Shown here in pieces: positions 52,105 to 61,619 of a stretch of DNA of 64,000 bases. Every line of letters begins with the position of its first letter. The stretch's first letter is position 1. The position numbers and the translations under genes are program-made. The DNA is from Nocardioides sp. S-1144 (GTDB taxonomy: Bacteria; Actinomycetota; Actinomycetes; Propionibacteriales; Nocardioidaceae). The notes beneath the pieces are model-generated. The model was given only the letters and a program-made list of their open reading frames with translations, was not told the DNA's origin and did no database searches. The stretch lies in contig NZ_CP040695.2 in NCBI RefSeq assembly GCF_005954645.2, forward strand, positions 2,666,001 to 2,730,000. The letters are read 5' to 3'.

Positions 52105-52935
52105 TCAGCGCGAGAGGCCGACGGACCCCGAGATCGTCGTCCGGGTGTCGCCGCCCACCCACACGACGTCCCCGGCCAGCTCCACGTGCACCCGCCCCCG
52201 GCGGCCGAGCACGGTGCCCTGGGCGGCGACGTACGACGCCGGCAGGCGGGACCCGGCGAGCCACTGCGCCACGCCGGCGTTGAGGCTCCCGGTGACCGGG
52301 TCCTCCGCGGGGCCGTAGCCGGGGCAGAACGCCCGCACCTCGACCGCGCACTCGGAGTCGTCCCGGTGCGGCCCGACGACCCCGACCTTGAGCCCGTCGA
52401 AGGCCCCGAAGTCGGGGCGGCAGTCGAGCACCGTCGCGGCGTCGGGGAGCAGCAGCCCCATCCAGCCCGGACCGTTGTCGATCCACGCGGCGTCGACGAC
52501 GTCCGCGCGCTGCAGGCCGAGCACCCGGACGGCGTGGTCGAGGTCGGCCCGGTCGACCGGGCCGGACCGCGTGAGCGGCGGCGCGGCGAAGGCCAGCCGG
52601 TCACCGCGTCGCACGTCGACGAGGCCGGCGCCGCACTCCTGCACCACCCGCTCGGCGGCGGCCGGCACGCCCCCGGCCTCGAGCCACGCGTGCGCCGAGC
52701 CCAGCGTCGGGTGACCGGCGAACGGCAGCTCGCCCCCCGGCGTCCAGATCCGCAGGCGGTAGTCGGCCGCCGGGTCGCTCGGCCGCAGCAGGAACGTCGT
52801 CTCGGACAGGTTGGTCCACCGCGCGAAGGCGGCCATCTGCTCCTCGGTCAGGTCGTCGGCGTCGTGGACGACGGCCACCGGGTTGCCGAGCAGCGGCTCG
52901 GCCGAGAAGACGTCGACCTGGCGGAGTGCGTGCAT
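52105..52935 (-). CDS. PhzF family isomerase-like protein
   Basis: 276 aa. Diaminopimelate-epimerase-like fold. RQVDVFSAEPLLGNPVAVV, WTNLSETTFLL, RIWTPGGELPFAGHPTLGSA and GYGPAEDPVTGSLNAGVA are diagnostic; the Glu in NLSETTF corresponds to the catalytic E45 of PhzF. Most family members act on unknown substrates, and there is no phenazine cluster nearby. It is 28 bp upstream of thyA. Confidence 0.88.
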   Translation of the reverse strand: MHALRQVDVFSAEPLLGNPVAVVHDADDLTEEQMAAFARWTNLSETTFLLRPSDPAADYRLRIWTPGGELPFAGHPTLGSAHAWLEAGGVPAAAERVVQECGAGLVDVRRGDRLAFAAPPLTRSGPVDRADLDHAVRVLGLQRADVVDAAWIDNGPGWMGLLLPDAATVLDCRPDFGAFDGLKVGVVGPHRDDSECAVEVRAFCPGYGPAEDPVTGSLNAGVAQWLAGSRLPASYVAAQGTVLGRRGRVHVELAGDVVWVGGDTRTTISGSVGLSR

Positions 52936-53033
52936 GCGCGCGACCGTAGCCCAGCGCCGAGCCCGGGTCGGACACCGAGACAGCGTCTCGAGCAGGCCGT
53001 GGCCCGTCACGGCACCACACCCCGGGTCGCGGG

Positions 53034-53291
53034 TCAGGCGTGCAGCGACATCGGGCCGTAGACGCGGCGGTCGTGCTCGAACAGCACGACCTGGTCGACG
53101 CCGAGGGCGGCCAGGTCGGCCCAGGTCTCGCCGACCCACGACTCGGCGTCGGCCTGGTTGGCGAAGCGCTGGTCGGCGAGGTCGCCCTCGACGCCGACCT
53201 CGGTGCCGGCGGCGTCCTCGAGGCGCCAGGCCCAGGGCCGCTCCTCGACGCTCGGGCGGCGGAAGGTCGGCGGGGCCTCGGGCGGGTTCAT
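53034..53291 (-). CDS. hypothetical protein, 85 aa, coupled to gcvT
   Basis: Starts at ATG overlapping the gcvT stop (ATGA). Contains PWAWRLEDAAGTEVGVEGDL, RFANQADAESWVGETWADLA and QVVLFEHDRRVYGPMSLHA. It looks like a compact alpha/beta protein; I recognise similar small proteins in actinobacteria but no characterised family. Its coupling to gcvT is the only functional clue. Confidence 0.7.
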   Translation of the reverse strand: MNPPEAPPTFRRPSVEERPWAWRLEDAAGTEVGVEGDLADQRFANQADAESWVGETWADLAALGVDQVVLFEHDRRVYGPMSLHA

Positions 53292-54388
53292 GCGTCGCGC
53301 ACCGAGCTGTCGACGAACGGCAGCTTCACGATCTGGAACAGCTCGCGCCGGCCGCGGACGTCGACGCCGACCTGGGCCTCGGGGTTCACGACGGTGGAGA
53401 GCAGCGCCAGCGCGATGCCCTTCCTCAGCGTCGGGGAGAAGGTGCCGGAGGTGACCTCGCCGAGCAGGACGTCGGGGGTCAGGCTGACGCTCATGTGCGG
53501 GCGCGGGATGGCGCGGCCGGTCGACTCGAGCGCGAAGAGCCGGCGGCGCGGACCGCGCTCCTTCTCCGCGACGAGCACGTCGCGGCCCCAGAACGCCTCC
53601 TTCCGCCAGCCGACGGCCCAGCCGAGGCGGGCCTCGTTGGGGGTGACGTCGAGCGAGATGTCCTGGCCGTGCAGCGGGTAGCCCATCTCGGTGCGCAGGG
53701 TGTCGCGCGACCCGAGCCCGCACGGTGCGATGCCGTAGGCCGCTCCGGCGGCCATCAGCGAGTCCCACAGGGCCACGGCGACGTCGTTCGGGGCGACCAG
53801 CTCGTAGCCGCGCTCGCCGGTGTAGCCGGTGCGGCACACGACGACGCGGCTCTCGCCGAACGGCGCCTCGACGAAGCTCATGTAGTCGTGCCCGACGGGG
53901 AACCCGACGGCCGCGAGCACCTCGTCGGACGACGGGCCCTGCACCGCGAGCACCACGTGGTCGCGGTGCTGGTTCTCGACCTCGACGCCGTCGGGGGCGG
54001 CCGCCTGGAGCCGCCGCACGACCTCCGCGGTGTTGGCGGCGTTCGGGATGAGGAACACGCTCTCCTCGCCGCGGTGGTAGGCGATGAGGTCGTCGACGAT
54101 CCCGCCGGTCGCGTCGTCGCAGCAGAGCGTGTACTGGGCCTGACCCGGCCCGATCCTGGCGAGGTCGTTGCTCAGCGTGGCGTCGACGAACGCCGCCGCG
54201 CCCGGCCCGCGCACCTCCGCCTTGCCGAGGTGGCTGACGTCGAAGATGCCGACGGCGGAGCGGACGGCGTGGTGCTCGGCCACGACGCCGGCGTACTCGA
54301 GCGGCATGCTCCAGCCACCGAACTCGGCGAACTTGGCGCCGAGCGCCTCGTGCCGGTCGTGGAGCGGGGACCTGAGGAGCTCAGACAT
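53288..54388 (-). CDS. gcvT: glycine cleavage system T protein (aminomethyltransferase)
   Basis: 366 aa. Transfers the methylene group from aminomethyl-lipoyl GcvH to tetrahydrofolate, releasing ammonia. SPLHDRHEALGAKFAEFGGW, MPLEYAGVVAEHHAVRSAVG, FDVSHLGK and SRDTLRTEMGYPLHGQDI are canonical. GcvP and GcvH are not in the window. Divergent from pepA with 63 bp between starts; no glycine riboswitch fits in that gap. Confidence 0.95.
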   Translation of the reverse strand: MSELLRSPLHDRHEALGAKFAEFGGWSMPLEYAGVVAEHHAVRSAVGIFDVSHLGKAEVRGPGAAAFVDATLSNDLARIGPGQAQYTLCCDDATGGIVDDLIAYHRGEESVFLIPNAANTAEVVRRLQAAAPDGVEVENQHRDHVVLAVQGPSSDEVLAAVGFPVGHDYMSFVEAPFGESRVVVCRTGYTGERGYELVAPNDVAVALWDSLMAAGAAYGIAPCGLGSRDTLRTEMGYPLHGQDISLDVTPNEARLGWAVGWRKEAFWGRDVLVAEKERGPRRRLFALESTGRAIPRPHMSVSLTPDVLLGEVTSGTFSPTLRKGIALALLSTVVNPEAQVGVDVRGRRELFQIVKLPFVDSSVRDA

Positions 54389-54451
54389 GAAACGGAACCT
54401 ACCGCAGCCTCCCGCCGGGTCGGTGTGGGCGGCGCGGCGTACTCTGCGGCG

Positions 54452-55969
54452 GTGACGACGTACACCCTGCGCAGCGCCAGCCCCGCCAAGACCCGTGCCG
54501 ACGCCGTGGTGGTGGGGGTCCTCAGCGGCGACTCCCGCCCCAGCCTGGCGCCCGGCGGCGAGGACGTCCTCGACGCCTACGGACGCCGGCTGGCCCCGCT
54601 GCTGGCCTCGCTGGGCGTCACCGGCAAGGCCGGCGAGGTCGTCAAGGTCCCCACGTCGAAGGCGATCGCGTCGCCGGTGCTGGTCCTGGTCGGCCTCGGG
54701 CCGTCCGTCACCGCGACCTCCGTCCGGCGCGGCGCCGGTGCCGCCGCCCGCGCGGTCACCAACGCCGCCTCGGTCGCCGTCGCGCTGCCCGCCGACTCCC
54801 CCGAGCTCGTCCGCGCCGCCACCGAGGGCTACCTGCTCGGCGGCTACACCTTCACCGCCTACAAGAAGCAGTCCTCCACGAGCACCGCACCGGGCGAGGT
54901 CGTCGTCCTCAGCCCGGCCTCGCGCAAGAAGGACGTCGCCGCCGCGTTCGAGGAGGCCCAGGTCCTGGCCCGCGCCGTCGCCGGCGTCCGCGACTGGGTC
55001 AACACCCCGCCCAACGACCTGCGGCCGCCGTCGTTCGCCGACGCGGTCGTCGCCGCCAACAAGGCCCGCGGGCGCGGCGCCGCCACGATCACCGTCAAGG
55101 TGCTCGACGAGGAGCAGCTCGCCGAGCTCGGCTGCGGCGGCATCCTCTCGGTCGGCGCCGCCTCCGACGCGCCGCCGCGCCTGGTCGAGCTCAGCTACGC
55201 CCCGCAGGGCGCCACGACGCACCTGGCCCTTATCGGCAAGGGCATCACCTTCGACACCGGCGGGCTGTCCATCAAGCCGGCCGCCAACATGCACGAGATG
55301 AAGTCCGACATGGCCGGTGCCGCCGCGGTCGTGCAGGCCACGTTCGCGATCGCCGACCTCGGGCTGCCCCTCAAGGTGACCACCTACGCCTCGCTCGCCG
55401 AGAACATGCTGGGCGGGTCGGCCACCCGGCCCGGCGACGTCGTCACGATGTACGGCGGCACCACCGTCGAGGTCCTCAACACCGACGCCGAGGGCCGGAT
55501 GGTCCTGGGTGACGCGCTGGTGATGGCGAGCGAGAAGGAGCCGGACGTGATGCTCGACGTCGCGACGCTCACCGGCCACATGGTCGTCGCCCTCGGCGAC
55601 CGCGTGGGCGGCGTCCTCGGCGACGACGACGTGGTCGCCGCCGTGATGGCCGCCGCCACGGTGGCCGGCGAGGACCACTGGCCGATGCCGATCCCCGAGT
55701 TCATGGACGAGCGGATCCACTCCAGCCGGATCGCCGACCTCGCCCAGCACGACTGGATCCGCTGGGGCGGCGGGCTGTACGCCGCGGCGTTCCTGCGCGA
55801 GTTCACCGGCGGCCTGCCGTGGGCGCACCTCGACATCGCCGGCCCGGCGTACAACTCCGGCGGCCCGACCGGCCACCTCACCAGCGGCGGCACCGGCGTC
55901 GCGGTCACCACCCTGGTCGAGTACGCCCGGACGCTGTCCGAGCACGGCCTCCCGGCCCGCGGGGCCTAG
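54452..55969 (+). CDS. pepA: leucyl aminopeptidase (M17)
   Basis: 505 aa from a GTG. A cytosolic di-zinc aminopeptidase: KGITFDTGGLSIKPAANMHEMKSD supplies metal ligands and a catalytic lysine, and NTDAEGRMVLGDAL is the family signature. The N-terminal macro-like domain is less conserved. Its stop codon overlaps, on the opposite strand, the stop of the next gene (shared CTAG at 55966-55969). Confidence 0.95.
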   Translation: MTTYTLRSASPAKTRADAVVVGVLSGDSRPSLAPGGEDVLDAYGRRLAPLLASLGVTGKAGEVVKVPTSKAIASPVLVLVGLGPSVTATSVRRGAGAAARAVTNAASVAVALPADSPELVRAATEGYLLGGYTFTAYKKQSSTSTAPGEVVVLSPASRKKDVAAAFEEAQVLARAVAGVRDWVNTPPNDLRPPSFADAVVAANKARGRGAATITVKVLDEEQLAELGCGGILSVGAASDAPPRLVELSYAPQGATTHLALIGKGITFDTGGLSIKPAANMHEMKSDMAGAAAVVQATFAIADLGLPLKVTTYASLAENMLGGSATRPGDVVTMYGGTTVEVLNTDAEGRMVLGDALVMASEKEPDVMLDVATLTGHMVVALGDRVGGVLGDDDVVAAVMAAATVAGEDHWPMPIPEFMDERIHSSRIADLAQHDWIRWGGGLYAAAFLREFTGGLPWAHLDIAGPAYNSGGPTGHLTSGGTGVAVTTLVEYARTLSEHGLPARGA

Positions 55970-56340
55970 AGCCCGCGCTCGCGCCGCTCGGCCTTGATGC
56001 GCGAGTTGTAGTCGCGCATCCGCTGCGGGACGCCGACCACGGCGGCGTCGTAGGAGGGCACCTGGTGCTTGTTGGCGAAGTCGTGCGCCCACGCGACCGA
56101 GGGCACCCGGCGCCGGGTCCACTCCCCGTCGTGGGCCACCAGCAGCAGCGTCACCTCGCTCACCGCGGTGCGCGGCTCGACGAACCCCTCGACGCCGCGG
56201 CGGGCCTCGACGAACTCGTGGAGGTGCTGCTCGTCGACGCGGTCGGCGGCCCGGACGGTGGTGGAGCCGGTTCGCTGGCCGCCCGTGGGGCGGCTCATCC
56301 GCACGCGGGAGCCGCGGCGGAACCGGTCGAGGAAAGCCAT
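55966..56340 (-). CDS. conserved hypothetical protein, 124 aa
   Basis: Starts [21 protein letters not shown] basic N-terminus precedes [60 protein letters not shown] and [18 protein letters not shown]. The composition and repeated aromatic/charged blocks look real and cytoplasmic. Similar ORFs annotated as oxidoreductase or hypothetical occur in actinobacteria; I assign no function. Confidence 0.7.
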   Translation of the reverse strand: MAFLDRFRRGSRVRMSRPTGGQRTGSTTVRAADRVDEQHLHEFVEARRGVEGFVEPRTAVSEVTLLLVAHDGEWTRRRVPSVAWAHDFANKHQVPSYDAAVVGVPQRMRDYNSRIKAERRERGL

Positions 56341-56469
56341 GTCCCCAGTCTGCCCTGCGCGCGGCGGTGACCGTGACAGAACCCGCGAGCCCGGTGTTCG
56401 CGGGTAGTGCAAAGATGGTCGCCACATGCGCCGGGAGCCCCCGGCGCCGACAGCATCGGAAGGACAAGA

Positions 56470-57861
56470 GTGGCCGACTTCGACGTGCTCGTCCTCGGAG
56501 CGGGTTCGGGCGGCTACGCCTGCGCCCTGCGAGCCGCCCAGCTCGGCCTCTCGGTCGGGCTGGTGGAGAAGGACAAGGTCGGCGGCACCTGCCTGCACGT
56601 CGGCTGCATCCCCACCAAGGCGCTCCTGCACGCCGCCGAGGTGGCCGACAGCGCTCGCGAGTCCGAGCAGTTCGGCGTCCGGGCCACCCTCGACGGCATC
56701 GACATGCCCGGGGTGAACGCCTACAAGGACGGCGTCGTCTCGCGCCTCCACAAGGGGCTGGCCGGCCTGATCAAGGGCCGCGGCATCACCGTGCTCGAGG
56801 GCGCCGGCACGGTCACCGGGCCGCGCCAGGTGACAGTGGCCGGCGAGGTCCACACCGGCCGGCACCTCGTCCTCGCCTCCGGCTCCTACCCCCGCACGCT
56901 GCCCGGGCTCGACGTCGACGGCGAGCGCGTCCTCACCTCGGAGCACGCGCTCCGCCTCGAGCGCGTCCCCGCCTCCGTCATCGTCCTCGGGGGCGGCGTG
57001 ATCGGCAGCGAGTTCGCCAGCGTCTGGCGCAGCTTCGGCGCCGAGGTCACCATCGTCGAGGCCCTCCCCCGCCTGGTCGCCGGCGAGGACGAGGCGTCGT
57101 CCAAGGCCCTCGAGCGGGCCTTCCGCAAGCGCGGGATCTCCTTCCGCACCGGCACCCGCTTCCAGTCCCTCGAGCGCACCGACGGCGGCGTCGCCGTCAC
57201 CGTCACCAGCGGCGACGACGGCGCGCGGACCGACGTGCTCGAGGCCGAGCTGCTCCTGGTCGCGGTCGGCCGCGGCCCGGCCACCGACGGCCTCGGCCTC
57301 GAGGAGCTCGGGGTCACGACGGAGCGCGGCTTCGTGCTCACCGACGACCACTGCCGCACCAACGTCGAGGGCGTCTACGCCGTCGGCGACATCGTCCCGG
57401 GGCTCCAGCTCGCCCACCGCGGCTTCCAGCAGGGCATCTTCGTCGCCGAGCACATCGCCGGGCTCGACCCGGTCCCCGTCGACGAGACCGGCATCCCGCG
57501 CGTCACCTACTCCCACCCGGAGGTCGCCTCGGTCGGCCTCGACGAGGCCGCCGCCCGCACGGCCTACGGCGACGACGGCATCGAGACCGTCACCTACGAC
57601 CTCGGCGGCAACGGCAAGAGCCAGATCCTCAAGACCCAGGGGTTCGTGAAGCTCATCCGTCGCACCGACGGTCCCGTCGTCGGCGTCCACCTCGTGGGCG
57701 ACCGGGTCGGCGAGCTCATCGGCGAGGCCCAGCTCATCTACAACTGGGAGGCGCACGCCGAGGACGTCGCCCCCCTGGTCCACGCCCACCCCACCCAGAA
57801 CGAAGCTCTCGGCGAGGCCCACCTGGCCCTCGCCGGGAAGCCTCTGCACGCCCACTCCTGA
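56470..57861 (+). CDS. lpd: dihydrolipoyl dehydrogenase
   Basis: 463 aa from a GTG ([20 protein letters not shown]). Reoxidises dihydrolipoyl groups with NAD. The redox disulfide is C41/C46 in [20 protein letters not shown]. An NAD Rossmann motif lies in [24 protein letters not shown] contacts in [15 protein letters not shown], and the catalytic His-Glu in [14 protein letters not shown]. It precedes the E2 gene by 26 bp, forming an E3-E2 unit for 2-oxoacid dehydrogenases. Confidence 0.95.
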   Translation: MADFDVLVLGAGSGGYACALRAAQLGLSVGLVEKDKVGGTCLHVGCIPTKALLHAAEVADSARESEQFGVRATLDGIDMPGVNAYKDGVVSRLHKGLAGLIKGRGITVLEGAGTVTGPRQVTVAGEVHTGRHLVLASGSYPRTLPGLDVDGERVLTSEHALRLERVPASVIVLGGGVIGSEFASVWRSFGAEVTIVEALPRLVAGEDEASSKALERAFRKRGISFRTGTRFQSLERTDGGVAVTVTSGDDGARTDVLEAELLLVAVGRGPATDGLGLEELGVTTERGFVLTDDHCRTNVEGVYAVGDIVPGLQLAHRGFQQGIFVAEHIAGLDPVPVDETGIPRVTYSHPEVASVGLDEAAARTAYGDDGIETVTYDLGGNGKSQILKTQGFVKLIRRTDGPVVGVHLVGDRVGELIGEAQLIYNWEAHAEDVAPLVHAHPTQNEALGEAHLALAGKPLHAHS

Positions 57862-57887
57862 CCCATCCAGAGGAAGAGCAGCTAGCC

Positions 57888-59783
57888 ATGGCCACCGAAG
57901 TCAACCTCCCGGCACTCGGGGAGTCCGTCACCGAAGGCACCGTCACCCGCTGGCTCAAGCAGGTCGGTGACACGGTCGCGGTCGACGAGCCCCTGCTGGA
58001 GGTCTCGACCGACAAGGTCGACACCGAGATCCCCTCCCCCGTGGCCGGAACGCTGCTGGAGATCAAGGCCCAGGAGGACGACACCGTCGAGGTCGGCGCC
58101 GTGCTGGCCGTGATCGGTGACGAGGGCGAGTCCGCCGGCGACGCCGACGAGTCCGCCGCGCCCGAGGCCCAGCCCAAGGACGAGGGCGAGGCCGAGAAGA
58201 AGGCCGAGCAGGAGGAGGAGATCGTCGAGGAGAAGGGCGACCTGCCCGCCGGCGACGAGACCCCCGAGAAGGAGAAGCCCGCCGAGGACGCGCCCGCCGC
58301 GTCCGGCGGCGGCGAGGCCACCTCGGTCACGCTGCCCGCCCTGGGCGAGTCGGTCACCGAGGGCACCGTCACCCGCTGGCTGAAGTCGGTCGGCGACGAC
58401 GTCGCCGTCGATGAGCCGCTGCTCGAGGTCTCCACCGACAAGGTCGACACCGAGATCCCCTCGCCGGTCGCCGGCACCCTGCTCGAGATCAAGGTCGAGG
58501 AGGACGAGACCGTCGAGGTCGGCGCCGAGCTGGCCGTCATCGGCGACAAGGGCGCCTCCGCCGCCGACGTCAGCGGCTCCGCCGCGCCCGAGGCCCAGCC
58601 GAAGGACGACGGCGAGGCCGAGAAGAAGGCCGAGCAGGAGGAGGAGATCGTCGAGGAGAAGGGCGAGCTCCCCGCCGGCGACGAGACTCCCGAGAAGGAG
58701 AAGGCGCCGGAGCCGGAGAAGAAGCCGGAGCCGGAGAACCCGCAGGCGCCGACCGACGCACCCACGTCGTCGAAGGAGCAGGCGCCGGCCCCCAGCGCGC
58801 AGTCCCCGTCGACCGGCGAGTCCTCGGAGGGCTCCTCCGACGGCGGCAGCTACGTGACGCCGCTGGTCCGCAAGCTCGCGGCCCAGCACAACGTCGACCT
58901 CGCGTCGGTGTCCGGCTCGGGCGTCGGTGGCCGCATCCGCAAGCAGGACGTCCTCGACGCCGCGAGCGCCGCCAAGGAGGCCGCGGCCGCACCTGCCGCC
59001 GCCGCTCCCGCCGCGCCGGCCGCGTCGTCGTCCGCACCGGCCGCCCAGGCGCCCTCGGTCACCCCCTCGCCGCTGCGCGGGACCACCGAGAAGATCAGCC
59101 GGCTGCGCAAGATCATCGCCGAGCGGATGGTCGACTCGCTGCAGTCGGGCGCCCAGCTCACCCAGGTGGTCGAGGTCGACGTCACCAACGTCGCCCGCCT
59201 GCGCAACGCCAAGAAGGAGGAGTTCCTCGCCCGCGAGGGCGTCAAGCTCTCCTACCTGCCGTTCTTCACCAAGGCGGCGGTCGACGCGCTCAAGCAGCAC
59301 CCCAAGCTGAACGCGACGATCGACACCGACGAGGGCACGATCACCTACTACGACCGCGAGAACATCGCGTTCGCCGTCGACACCGAGAAGGGCCTGCTGA
59401 CGCCGGTCGTCAAGGACGCCGGCGACCTGTCGATCGCCGGCCTGGCCAAGAAGATCGCCGACGTCGCCGGGCGCACCCGCGCCAACAAGATCGGTCCCGA
59501 CGAGCTCGGCGGCGGCACCTTCACCATCACCAACCTCGGCAGCGTGGGCGCGCTGTGGGACACCCCGATCATCAACAAGCCGCAGGTCGCGATCATGGGC
59601 CCCGGTGCCGTGGTCAAGCGGGCCGTCGTCATCGACGACCCCAACCTCGGTGAGACGATCGCGGTGCGCCACATGGTCTACCTCGCGCTGACCTACGACC
59701 ACCGCCTGGTCGACGGCGCCGACGCCGGCCGCTTCCTGCAGGACGTCAAGAAGCGCCTCGAGTCCGGCGTGTTCGAGGTCTGA
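57888..59783 (+). CDS. sucB: dihydrolipoamide acyltransferase (E2) with two lipoyl domains
   Basis: 631 aa. Two lipoyl domains with target lysines K43 and K185 ([12 protein letters not shown] in both), a peripheral subunit-binding domain (about 321-360: [33 protein letters not shown]) and the catalytic domain with H605 in [13 protein letters not shown]. In actinobacteria this E2 (SucB/DlaT) serves pyruvate and possibly 2-oxoglutarate dehydrogenase. The domains and their linkers are near-identical tandem units of 142 residues. The linkers are charged ([20 protein letters not shown]) where Ala/Pro-rich sequence is usual. Confidence 0.94.
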   Translation: MATEVNLPALGESVTEGTVTRWLKQVGDTVAVDEPLLEVSTDKVDTEIPSPVAGTLLEIKAQEDDTVEVGAVLAVIGDEGESAGDADESAAPEAQPKDEGEAEKKAEQEEEIVEEKGDLPAGDETPEKEKPAEDAPAASGGGEATSVTLPALGESVTEGTVTRWLKSVGDDVAVDEPLLEVSTDKVDTEIPSPVAGTLLEIKVEEDETVEVGAELAVIGDKGASAADVSGSAAPEAQPKDDGEAEKKAEQEEEIVEEKGELPAGDETPEKEKAPEPEKKPEPENPQAPTDAPTSSKEQAPAPSAQSPSTGESSEGSSDGGSYVTPLVRKLAAQHNVDLASVSGSGVGGRIRKQDVLDAASAAKEAAAAPAAAAPAAPAASSSAPAAQAPSVTPSPLRGTTEKISRLRKIIAERMVDSLQSGAQLTQVVEVDVTNVARLRNAKKEEFLAREGVKLSYLPFFTKAAVDALKQHPKLNATIDTDEGTITYYDRENIAFAVDTEKGLLTPVVKDAGDLSIAGLAKKIADVAGRTRANKIGPDELGGGTFTITNLGSVGALWDTPIINKPQVAIMGPGAVVKRAVVIDDPNLGETIAVRHMVYLALTYDHRLVDGADAGRFLQDVKKRLESGVFEV

Positions 59784-59801
59784 CCGACCCGCACCACGCG
59801 A

Positions 59802-59835
59802 GAGCCCCCGTCACTCCTCGGAGTGACGGGGGCTC
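59802..59835. terminator. terminator of lpd-sucB
   Basis: GAGCCCCCGTCACTC (59802-59816) and GAGTGACGGGGGCTC (59821-59835) form a perfect 15-bp stem with a 4-nt CTCG loop, 18 bp after the stop. Confidence 0.92.
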
Positions 59836-59866
59836 CTGCGTCGCGGCACCTCATGGTCTCGCCCAG

Positions 59867-59988
59867 CCACCGGACGTCGAGCAGCGCGCGTCAGAGAGAC
59901 CGGACGTCGAGCAGCGAGCGCCAGCGAGCGTCGACGAGGCGCCCCACCACCGGACGTCGAGCAGCGAGCGCCAGCGAGCGTCGACGAG
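59867..59988 (+). repeat. three copies of element C
   Basis: CCGGACGTCGAGCAGCGAGC then GCCAGCGAGCGTCGACGAG at 59900-59938 and 59950-59988, and a degenerate copy at 59867-59899. CGTCGA/TCGACG arms flank the same GAGCGCCAGCGAGC core as elements A and D. The gap 59784-60149 holds the sucB terminator, these copies, a 9-bp microsatellite and element B. Confidence 0.85.
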
Positions 59989-60011
59989 ACGCCCGGCCCT
60001 CCGCTGCCAAC

Positions 60012-60046
60012 CGGCCTGGTCGGCCTGGTCGGCCTGGTCGGCCTGG
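60012..60046 (+). repeat. 9-bp microsatellite
   Basis: CGGCCTGGT repeated 3.9 times. Encodes nothing recognisable. Confidence 0.9.
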
Positions 60047-60061
60047 CCTCGGTCGGCCAGA

Positions 60062-60128
60062 CGTCTCGTCACGCGGGTCGCGACCTCGTCCCTCGGTCGC
60101 CCCGCTCGCTCGACGACCGACGATCACG
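60062..60128 (-). repeat. terminator-linked repeat element B, right copy
   Basis: Reverse complement of the sequence at 276-342 with about ten differences. It abuts, on the minus strand, the hairpin ending the TerB-like gene, exactly as the left copy abuts the CbiX hairpin. Confidence 0.75.
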
Positions 60129-60151
60129 ACCTCGCGAGCTCGGTCGTGATC
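60122..60151. terminator. stem-loop at the end of the TerB-like gene
   Basis: GATCACGACC (60122-60131) and GGTCGTGATC (60142-60151) form a perfect 10-bp stem with a 10-nt loop. The right arm contains part of the stop codon of the minus-strand gene, as at the CbiX terminator. Confidence 0.78.
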
Positions 60152-60608
60152 AGAGCTCGAACTCCGAGGGGTCGATGCCGACCGCGTGGCAGGCCTCCCG
60201 GACGACGGCCTTCTCCTGGTCGTCGAAGGTGCCGTCGGCGCCGCCGATGATGATGCCGATCTGGATGACCGCGCGGGCCTCGGCCGGCTTCTTCTTGGTC
60301 TTGGAGATCACCTGGATGAGCTCGACCTTGCCGAGCTGGTAGTCGGCGGTGAGCTTCGCGCAGGCCTCGTCGAACTTGGCCCGCAGGCTCTCGGGCGGGA
60401 AGTTGCCGAGCGCCTCGTTGCTCGTGATGAGGCTGGAGACCTTCTGGCGCTCGGACTCGTCGATGCTGCCGTCGGCGGCGGCGACGAGGGCGCACATCGC
60501 CATGCTGGCGTCGCGGAAGCCGCCGCTCTGCAGGTCGTTCTTCTTGGCGAGCAGCTGCTGCTGCATGCCTTCGGTGGACTGACGGAGCTTGGCCCAGAAG
60601 GACGGCAT
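60150..60608 (-). CDS. TerB-like tellurite resistance family protein
   Basis: 152 aa from MPSFWAKLRQSTEGMQQQLL. All-helical TerB-type domain: ASMAMCALVAAADGSIDESE and IGIIIGGADGTFDDQEKAVV are the two metal-binding-like helix-loop repeats, with D and E ligands. TerB proteins bind metal and occur in stress systems, but there are no terD/terC/terZ neighbours. It is probably a general stress protein rather than a tellurite operon. Confidence 0.85.
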   Translation of the reverse strand: MPSFWAKLRQSTEGMQQQLLAKKNDLQSGGFRDASMAMCALVAAADGSIDESERQKVSSLITSNEALGNFPPESLRAKFDEACAKLTADYQLGKVELIQVISKTKKKPAEARAVIQIGIIIGGADGTFDDQEKAVVREACHAVGIDPSEFEL

Positions 60609-60678
60609 GGTGGTTGATGACCTCATTCGTTGCGTCGGGGGTGTCGGACCCTCATCGTGCCCGACCGCTCCCAACCGC

Positions 60679-61533
60679 TCAGTCGACGGTGGTGCGCACC
60701 GTCATCTCGGTCTCGGTGCTGACGGTCTGCTCCTGGCCGCCGGCCTCGACCCGGATGTCGGTGCGGCCGCTGGTGGTGACCTCGCTCGCGGTCAGGTTGC
60801 CGACCGTCCCGCGCATCGTGCCGGTCGAGGTGCCGTCGCCGGAGACGACCTCGAAACCCTCTGCCTCGCCGGGCTCGAACTCCTGGGTGACCTCGACCTC
60901 GATGACGTACTGGTCGCCCTCGAGGGAGACCAGCTCGTAGGAGGTCGTCTGCTGCACCTCGATGCCGTTCAGCTCGAGCGCGCTCGACGCCGTCCAGGTC
61001 GCGCCGGCCCCGAGCTCCTCCTCCGGGAACGCGACCGTGAGCGACGACGACTGGTCGGTGAGCTGCTCCATCGACTGGCGCACGGTGCTGGTCACACCGT
61101 CGGGGATGTCGATCTCGCTGTCGGTCACCTCACCGGACGGCGTGAAGGTGGTCGAGCCGGTGACGCCGGTCAGCTCCGACAGGGCGGCCTCGATGTCGGC
61201 GGCGGCGGGGTCGTCCTGGTCGGCGACCCGGGACTCGCCGTAGGTCGTGTCGACCCGGATCGCGTCGCCGTCGACGCTCACGACCTCGTTGGTGAGCGTC
61301 ATCTCGATCGGCGGCACGTCGACGCTCTGGCCCGCGTCGACGTCCTGGTCGAGGGTCATCACGGTGGTCTCGGTGTGACCGACCTCCACGTCGATGACCA
61401 GCCGCGCGCGGGGCTCGGCGCCCTGCTCCTGGACCTCGACGACCGGCCCGTCCCCGGGCTCCGGGTCGTCACCGCAGGCGGCGAGGAGGGGGACCAGGGA
61501 GGCCACGCAGAGGACGGCGAGGGGTCGCTTCAC
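60679..61533 (-). CDS. DUF6263-like secreted lipoprotein
   Basis: 284 aa from a GTG. Lipobox LLAAC at about 16-20 (KRPLAVLCVASLVPLLAACG). The rest is beta-rich and acidic with PIEMTLTNEVVSVDGDAIRV, GVTGSTTFTPSGEV, QSMEQLTDQSSSLTVAFPEE, ELGAGATWTASSALEL and YVIEVEVTQEF. This pattern matches a lipoprotein family of unknown function in Gram-positive bacteria. Surface anchored by prediction; no partner gene is apparent. Confidence 0.72.
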   Translation of the reverse strand: MKRPLAVLCVASLVPLLAACGDDPEPGDGPVVEVQEQGAEPRARLVIDVEVGHTETTVMTLDQDVDAGQSVDVPPIEMTLTNEVVSVDGDAIRVDTTYGESRVADQDDPAAADIEAALSELTGVTGSTTFTPSGEVTDSEIDIPDGVTSTVRQSMEQLTDQSSSLTVAFPEEELGAGATWTASSALELNGIEVQQTTSYELVSLEGDQYVIEVEVTQEFEPGEAEGFEVVSGDGTSTGTMRGTVGNLTASEVTTSGRTDIRVEAGGQEQTVSTETEMTVRTTVD

Positions 61534-61619
61534 ACCTCGGTCCTACCCGGCTCGGAGGCCGTCCACGCCTCTCCCTCCGGAGGGGGCGGGGCCGCGGGGC
61601 GTGTGCGAGGCTGACCGGC

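Noticed and set aside
54389..54451. glycine riboswitch upstream of gcvT
   Set aside because: Only 63 bp separate the divergent gcvT and pepA starts, too short for the known aptamer, and no conserved core was seen.
60150..60608. tellurite resistance operon
   Set aside because: A single TerB-like domain without other ter genes does not make a resistance operon.
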